From Candidatus Woesearchaeota archaeon (GTDB lineage Archaea; Nanobdellota; Nanobdellia; Woesearchaeales; JACQSR01), in NCBI GenBank assembly GCA_023255615.1, contig JAHFLI010000032.1, forward strand, positions 850-9,821: DNA of 8,972 bases, written 5' to 3'. Of this stretch, positions 5,141 through 8,972 are shown one piece after another. Both the position numbers and the translations under genes were made by a program. The notes under the pieces were generated by a model. That model was given only the letters and a program-made list of their open reading frames with translations. It made no database searches and had not been told where the DNA came from. Each line of letters starts with the position of its first letter. Position 1 is the stretch's first letter.

Positions 5141-6865
5141 AAGTTTATTGAATTCTTCTTGCATTTCATGTTCAATATCTGTTAATAGCTTATCATAATC
5201 TTTTTCGAATTTTGCATTGGCGATTCGATCCTTCGCTTTTGTTGCAATAATCTGTTTCATTCTCATTCCTCTGCCTAATGATCCTTGTGCCAGTGATGAG
5301 AAATGGAGAATTATTTTCATTAATCGATAGGTTTTTGGCAATGGAGAGAATGTATCGATATCGTGAAATGCGTTTTGTTGCAACACATTTTCTCGAATCA
5401 ATCGAGCAACTTCTAGCGTTAATTGTTCTTTTTCAGGCAGAGAATCTGAACCGACAAGCTGAACGATTTCAAGCAGCTTATCTTCTTCCTGCAAAATCTT
5501 CATGCAGTGAGCGACGGTTTCAGTCCAATCAGCAGATACACTTTCCTTAAACCACGGAGAAAGTTGATTCAAATATAATGAATACGAAGTCAACCAGTTA
5601 ATAGACGGAAAGTGACGACGCTGAGCAAGTTTTGCGTCTAATGCCCAAAATGTTTTGGTGACTCTCAATGTGGATTGCGTCACTGGTTCTGAAAAATCTC
5701 CTCCAGGAGGAGAGACTGCACCAATAACGGAGATTGATCCTTCCTTATCTGTTCCAAGAGGAATAACACGACCAGCCCGCTCATAAAATTCTGCCAATCT
5801 TGTCGAGAGATACGCAGGATATCCTTCTTCACCGGGCATTTCTTCTAGTCGAGATGAAATTTCTCTCATTGCTTCCGCCCATCTCGATGTGGAATCTGCC
5901 ATTAATGCAACTGAAAATCCCTGGTCACGATAATATTCTGCAATGGTGATGCCGGTATAAATAGAAACTTCTCGTGCAGCAACGGGCATATTTGATGTAT
6001 TTGCAATTAATGTTGTTCTGTTCATCAATGGTCGTCCACTTCGCGGATCGGTTAAATGAGGAAATTCAGTCAACACTTCAGTCATTTCATTTCCACGCTC
6101 TCCACATCCAATGTACACAATAATATCTGCATCAGACCATTTTGCTAATTGTTGTTGAGAAACTGTTTTTCCCGCACCGAATGGACCTGGAATTGCAGCT
6201 ACTCCACCTTTTGCAAGCGGGAAGAATGCATCAAAGACACGCTGTCCCGTAATGAGTGGTGTTATCGGCGGCAATTTTTGCTTCACTGGACGAGATTTTC
6301 TTACCGGCCAAGAATGCATTAATTGTATCTTTGTTCCATTGTCAAGTTCTCCAATAGTGTCGTCTACAGTATATTTCCCTGATTCTAGAGCAGTAATTTT
6401 TCCTTCAATGTTTGGAGGAACAAGAATCTTATGCATGACTCCTTCTGTTTCTTCAACTTCTCCTAAAATGTCTCCTCCCTTCACTTTCTCTCCTTTTTTC
6501 TTTGTTGCTTTAAAGTCCCACTTTTTCTTGCGATCAAGACCGGGAGCATCAATACCACGTTTAATGAAGTCGCCCATTAATTCTTGGAGAACAGGAAGAG
6601 GACGTTGAATACCGTCGTAAATTGACGTCAGCAAACCCGGACCAAGTTCAACTGAAAGTGGTTTTCCAGTGTTAATGACTTCTTCATCTGGTTTAATTCC
6701 AGACGTGTCTTCATAAACTTGAATAATAACTTTATCACCATCAATTTGAATAACTTCTCCCATTAACTTTTCTTTTCCTACCCGCACGACATCATACATT
6801 TTTGCTTTTAGATTCTTTGCAACCACGACGGGTCCTGCGATCCTGTATAATATGCCTTTTTCCAT
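5135..6865 (-). CDS. atpA: A-type ATP synthase catalytic subunit A
   Basis: The catalytic subunit that makes or hydrolyses ATP in the A3B3 head. From the ATG at 6865 it has 576 residues. In order: N-terminal barrel opening MEKGILYRIAGPVVV; the bulge ('non-homologous region', about 107-190) that marks A/V-type A subunits and is absent from F-type beta; P-loop GPFGAGKT (227-234); GCGERGNEM (254-262) with the catalytic Glu256; the Walker B strand ending in Asp324 of ADSTSRWAEAMRE; then a helical C-terminal domain. The archaeal P-loop norm is GPFGSGKT; here Ser is Ala. An in-frame GTG at 6874 would add MRE, but it overlaps the AGGTGA ribosome site, so the ATG is preferred. It sits nine bases after atpF. 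Length, domain order and motifs indicate a complete enzyme. Confidence 0.97.
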   Translation of the reverse strand: MEKGILYRIAGPVVVAKNLKAKMYDVVRVGKEKLMGEVIQIDGDKVIIQVYEDTSGIKPDEEVINTGKPLSVELGPGLLTSIYDGIQRPLPVLQELMGDFIKRGIDAPGLDRKKKWDFKATKKKGEKVKGGDILGEVEETEGVMHKILVPPNIEGKITALESGKYTVDDTIGELDNGTKIQLMHSWPVRKSRPVKQKLPPITPLITGQRVFDAFFPLAKGGVAAIPGPFGAGKTVSQQQLAKWSDADIIVYIGCGERGNEMTEVLTEFPHLTDPRSGRPLMNRTTLIANTSNMPVAAREVSIYTGITIAEYYRDQGFSVALMADSTSRWAEAMREISSRLEEMPGEEGYPAYLSTRLAEFYERAGRVIPLGTDKEGSISVIGAVSPPGGDFSEPVTQSTLRVTKTFWALDAKLAQRRHFPSINWLTSYSLYLNQLSPWFKESVSADWTETVAHCMKILQEEDKLLEIVQLVGSDSLPEKEQLTLEVARLIRENVLQQNAFHDIDTFSPLPKTYRLMKIILHFSSLAQGSLGRGMRMKQIIATKAKDRIANAKFEKDYDKLLTDIEHEMQEEFNKLG

Positions 6866-6870
6866 TTCTC

Positions 6871-6876
6871 TCACCT
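6871..6876 (-). promoter_or_regulatory. Ribosome binding site of atpA overlapping the atpF stop
   Basis: AGGTGA on the minus strand begins within the TAG stop of atpF (6877-6875) and ends five bases before the ATG at 6865. The spacing and sequence match the site at atpB almost exactly, which supports the ATG rather than the upstream GTG at 6874 as the start. Confidence 0.7.
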
Positions 6877-7171
6877 ATTTGTTCCACACATCAACGCCAA
6901 TGGATTTGATAATCATTTTTCGTAAATCATCACTCGATTCTTTCTCTGATAATACGACTGCTACGGGATGAATTGATTCTTGAACCATCATTTGATAATG
7001 TTCAGGAAGCTTTGTCATGGTTGGTTCATCAATAATGACAATACCAAATCGCTTTTCTTTCATGACATCTATTACTTGATCAGGATTATCTATTTCTTTT
7101 GTCGTCTGAATTCCTGCGAGCTGAAATCCCAAAATGAATTTGCTCTCTCCGATGACTGCAATTTCTGACAT
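6875..7171 (-). CDS. atpF: A-type ATP synthase subunit F (central stalk)
   Basis: A small rotor subunit that binds subunit D and helps regulate coupling. The 98 residues form a CheY-like alpha/beta domain: the first strand and turn IAVIGESKFILGFQLAG (4-20), a second strand IVIIDEP (44-50), and the C-terminal SSDDLRKMIIKSIGVDVWNK, which fits the DLR...GxDVW tail of archaeal F subunits. Its ATG overlaps the atpC stop by one base (TAATG) and is preceded by GGTGAT with a 6-base spacer. The length is normal for archaeal F. Nothing unusual is seen. Confidence 0.92.
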   Translation of the reverse strand: MSEIAVIGESKFILGFQLAGIQTTKEIDNPDQVIDVMKEKRFGIVIIDEPTMTKLPEHYQMMVQESIHPVAVVLSEKESSDDLRKMIIKSIGVDVWNK

Positions 7172-8211
7172 TAGGCAATCACCAATTGTTCTTGGATAAA
7201 TTGTTCATCAACGCCAAGCTGTTTTCCTTTAATAATTGTTTTCAAATTCTCCACTTCACGTTCTTTGGCAAACATATACCCAAGAATCACATCAATAGAC
7301 AAGGGGTGTTGATGAGAGAGCAATGCTGTTTTCCGGAGAAGATATTGTTTAAGCGCATTCTCAAAATCAATCAGTGAGTTTTTTTCTTTTACCATTGCAT
7401 GAGCGAGAAGCGCAATTTTTGCATACGGTGTTTTCTTCAGAAGACTAAATATTTCCTCTATATTTTCGGTATCAAGAAGTTTGACAGAAGGAAGAATTGG
7501 TTTTCCATCAAAAGCAATAAGCATTTCACTAATTTTTTTGCTATGTATGTTACCTCTCTTTAACCGTACTAACGTCACTATATTTTTTATTTCAATCTCT
7601 GTTTCTAAAAATTCTCTGAACAAGGTACCTGATTTCGGCAATGACGAAGAGAATTCAACGACTTCATTAAAGTATAATTGATCAAGCGCATTTTCAATGA
7701 TGGCAAGGTCATTGCTTTCTTTATATTTCTTCATTGCCGTCTCAAGAAGAGCATAACTAACGAGTTTAGATTCCTTCAATACTTCTTCAACTGATTTGAG
7801 CTGTGCCAATTCTTTTACTTTTTTCTCGTCCATCTCTCCACATGGCATGATCAGCATTGATAAATTTTCTTTTGAACCTGTTGTTAGTGCACGAAGAATT
7901 GTTTTGATATTCTCGATATCCCATCGTCGTACATAAACCGAAATGATCTTTAACAAGTTCTCGTCAGAAATTCTTTTCAACTTTGCGAGCGTTTGACCGA
8001 GATTTGCATTCAGTGAAGATTCAAGTAATACTGGTCCAGAAAGCATTGTTGCGCGTTCGTCAATTTCTTTTTTGTATGCAGAATCCTGTAAAAACCTCGT
8101 AATTTCTCCAAGTTGCATTTTCAGAAGCTGATCATACTCCTGTTTCTTCAAGAGCATGGCTCTCATCACTCTGGTGCGTACATAGGCGTATGGATTTTCA
8201 CTGAGTCTCAT
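7171..8211 (-). CDS. atpC: A-type ATP synthase subunit C (rotor adaptor, V-type subunit d homologue)
   Basis: Subunit C is the funnel-shaped protein that docks the D/F shaft onto the membrane K-ring. The product is 346 residues, almost entirely helical by appearance, in the range usual for the family. It begins with the family motif PYAYVRTRVMRAMLL (7-21). Internal repeats of the form LxxxxWDIENIKTILRAL (around 92-109) and the late segment FAKEREVENLKTIIKGKQLG (about 314-333) are typical of the AtpC/subunit-d fold, where a three-fold repeated helical unit is expected. The ATG overlaps the atpE stop by 4 bases (ATGA); no strong ribosome site precedes it, so translation probably depends on coupling with atpE. 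Confidence 0.93.
   Translation of the reverse strand: MRLSENPYAYVRTRVMRAMLLKKQEYDQLLKMQLGEITRFLQDSAYKKEIDERATMLSGPVLLESSLNANLGQTLAKLKRISDENLLKIISVYVRRWDIENIKTILRALTTGSKENLSMLIMPCGEMDEKKVKELAQLKSVEEVLKESKLVSYALLETAMKKYKESNDLAIIENALDQLYFNEVVEFSSSLPKSGTLFREFLETEIEIKNIVTLVRLKRGNIHSKKISEMLIAFDGKPILPSVKLLDTENIEEIFSLLKKTPYAKIALLAHAMVKEKNSLIDFENALKQYLLRKTALLSHQHPLSIDVILGYMFAKEREVENLKTIIKGKQLGVDEQFIQEQLVIA
7178..7183 (-). promoter_or_regulatory. Ribosome binding site of atpF
   Basis: GGTGAT on the minus strand lies in the last codons of atpC with a 6-base spacer to the atpF ATG at 7171. It is one of several GGTGA-type sites in this operon and supports the one-base overlap start. Confidence 0.65.
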
Positions 8212-8753
8212 TTTAACAGGGCGCGCATAACCTCCTGAGAATATTTTTCTTTCACTTCCTCGAGCATGGTGTCAAAGGTTAAATCGACTGAAATAGTGCC
8301 ATCTTTATTTTCTGCAATAAAGCCACCCGTTATCGGTTTCATTTCCACGATGTACGAGGAGAATACTGGTGCATCTGCGTTGTCGCATATAATTTTGCCA
8401 ATGGCTATCTCGGCGGCTGCTTTTGCCAACAGCGTAGAAAGTATTTCTTCACGTTCTTTCTTTTTTAACGATGACAGATGATCTCTGACTTTTTCAATTG
8501 CTCCATGCATCAATTCTTTCTCTTCCGCAAGAAGTTTTTTCTTAGCATCAAGAAGAGCAGCTGCACCTTCTCGCTTTTCGTTTTCCTCAAGATTCTTCTT
8601 CGTTGCCTTGAGGGAATTTTCTTTTTCCTCAGCGGCCTTCTTTTTTGCGTGCTCCATAATCTGTGTAGATTCAATCTTTGCCTTCTCAAGAATCACGTTC
8701 TTTTCGTGATGTGCCTCGTTGAGAAGCTCCTCTTTGACGTCTTGGAGACCCAT
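8208..8753 (-). CDS. atpE: A-type ATP synthase subunit E (peripheral stalk)
   Basis: Subunit E pairs with subunit H to form the peripheral stalks that hold the head still while the rotor turns. The 181 residues split into an N-terminal Ala/Lys/Glu-rich coiled-coil (about 1-100, for example HAKKKAAEEKENSLKATKK) and a C-terminal globular domain (about 105-181) ending in MLEEVKEKYSQEVMRALLK, which resembles the family tail. The domain contains the usual GGFIAENKDGTISVDLTFDT segment. The ATG directly follows the atpK stop, and a perfect AGGAGG lies ten bases upstream. H, the expected partner, is not in the window and is likely upstream of K. Identity rests on gene order plus this two-part architecture. 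Confidence 0.92.
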   Translation of the reverse strand: MGLQDVKEELLNEAHHEKNVILEKAKIESTQIMEHAKKKAAEEKENSLKATKKNLEENEKREGAAALLDAKKKLLAEEKELMHGAIEKVRDHLSSLKKKEREEILSTLLAKAAAEIAIGKIICDNADAPVFSSYIVEMKPITGGFIAENKDGTISVDLTFDTMLEEVKEKYSQEVMRALLK

Positions 8754-8972
8754 TTATGCGCCGCCTCCTAAAAAGACGAGGATTAATATTGCGATGACGA
8801 ATCCGAAGATCACAATGGTTTCGGGAATAACGGTTAAGATTAATCCTTTTCCAAATAATTCTTCTTTTTCAGCCATAGCACCAATCGCTGCTACTCCTAT
8901 TGATTTTTCTGCGTACCCTGCGGCTATCGCACTTAATCCGATTGCAAGGCCCGCACCGATTGCAATCATTCC
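8754..8972 (-). CDS. atpK: A-type ATP synthase subunit K (proteolipid c-ring), cut at its 5' end
   Basis: The membrane ring subunit that carries ions across the membrane. The visible part is one two-helix hairpin: a Gly/Ala-rich first helix (IGAGLAIGLSAIAAGYAE), a polar loop AMAEKEELFGKG, and a second helix with the ion-binding carboxylate in VIPETIVIFG (codon at 8820-8822), ending FLGGGA. A Met codon at 8967-8969 is in frame, but an upstream codon is open and families usually have several more residues before this point, so the true start is probably outside the window. One hairpin per subunit is the bacterial/halophile-like size, unlike the multi-hairpin forms of some methanogens. A second acidic residue stands in helix 1 (codon at 8907-8909). 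Its C-terminal glycine codons double as the ribosome site of atpE. Confidence 0.93.
   Translation of the reverse strand, partial: GMIAIGAGLAIGLSAIAAGYAEKSIGVAAIGAMAEKEELFGKGLILTVIPETIVIFGFVIAILILVFLGGGA
8764..8769 (-). promoter_or_regulatory. Ribosome binding site of atpE within the end of atpK
   Basis: A perfect AGGAGG on the minus strand is encoded by the Gly-rich C-terminus of atpK, ten bases before the atpE ATG at 8753. It is the strongest ribosome site in the ATPase block. Confidence 0.75.

Noticed and set aside
6252..6608. A 118-codon plus-strand open frame opposite atpA
   Set aside because: It lies wholly within the conserved atpA gene on the other strand, with a low-complexity Ser/Phe-rich product typical of an antisense shadow.
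8478..8771. A Phe/Leu/Cys-rich plus-strand open frame of 97 codons that looks like a small membrane protein
   Set aside because: It is the reverse complement of the Lys/Glu-rich coiled-coil of atpE, which automatically produces a hydrophobic antisense frame.
8754..8969. The Met codon at 8969 as the genuine start of atpK
   Set aside because: The preceding codon is open, and K subunits normally have further N-terminal residues before the IGAGLAIG helix, so the gene is more likely truncated by the window edge.

Overview
The window holds two convergent, tightly packed gene blocks that meet with only 3 bases between their stop codons (3132 and 3136). It contains no RNA gene, mobile element, CRISPR array or gene-free stretch over 300 bases. 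Composition is AT-rich throughout.

Right block (minus strand, 8972 to 3136): an archaeal-type A-type (A/V-type) ATP synthase operon in the classic order K-E-C-F-A-B-D. The window cuts subunit K at its 5' end. Subunits H and I (the partner peripheral-stalk subunit and the membrane a-subunit) are not seen and are expected beyond the right edge. Neighbouring genes abut, overlap by 1 or 4 bases, or sit a few bases apart, and Shine-Dalgarno (SD) sequences often overlap the preceding stop codon. The products cover the rotor ring (K), peripheral stalk (E), stalk-to-ring adaptor (C), rotor shaft (D, F) and catalytic head (A, B).

Left block (plus strand, 1 to 3132): a different kind of operon, with the C-terminal end of glutathione synthetase (gshB), an ABC exporter ATPase and permease very like Escherichia coli YadG/YadH, a glutathione S-transferase, a short BolA protein and a CGFS monothiol glutaredoxin of the Grx4/GrxD type. 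From remembered family sequences, these look bacterial, most like gammaproteobacteria. Together they suggest a module that makes glutathione, uses it for conjugation and for BolA-Grx [2Fe-2S] handling, and includes an exporter of unknown substrate.

Organism: the ATPase points to an archaeon, possibly an uncultivated lineage such as DPANN/Woesearchaeota-like, that acquired a bacterial glutathione/Fe-S operon. The reverse, a bacterium carrying an archaeal-type ATPase, cannot be excluded from this window. Both blocks use SD sequences of the AGGAGG/GGTGA type and look similar in base composition by eye, so neither is obviously a recent arrival.

The points most worth a second look are the cross-domain pairing of the two blocks, the loss of two loop arginines in the GshB-like protein, a Gly-to-Arg change in the glutathione-binding loop of the glutaredoxin, and Ser-to-Ala in the catalytic P-loop of subunit A.
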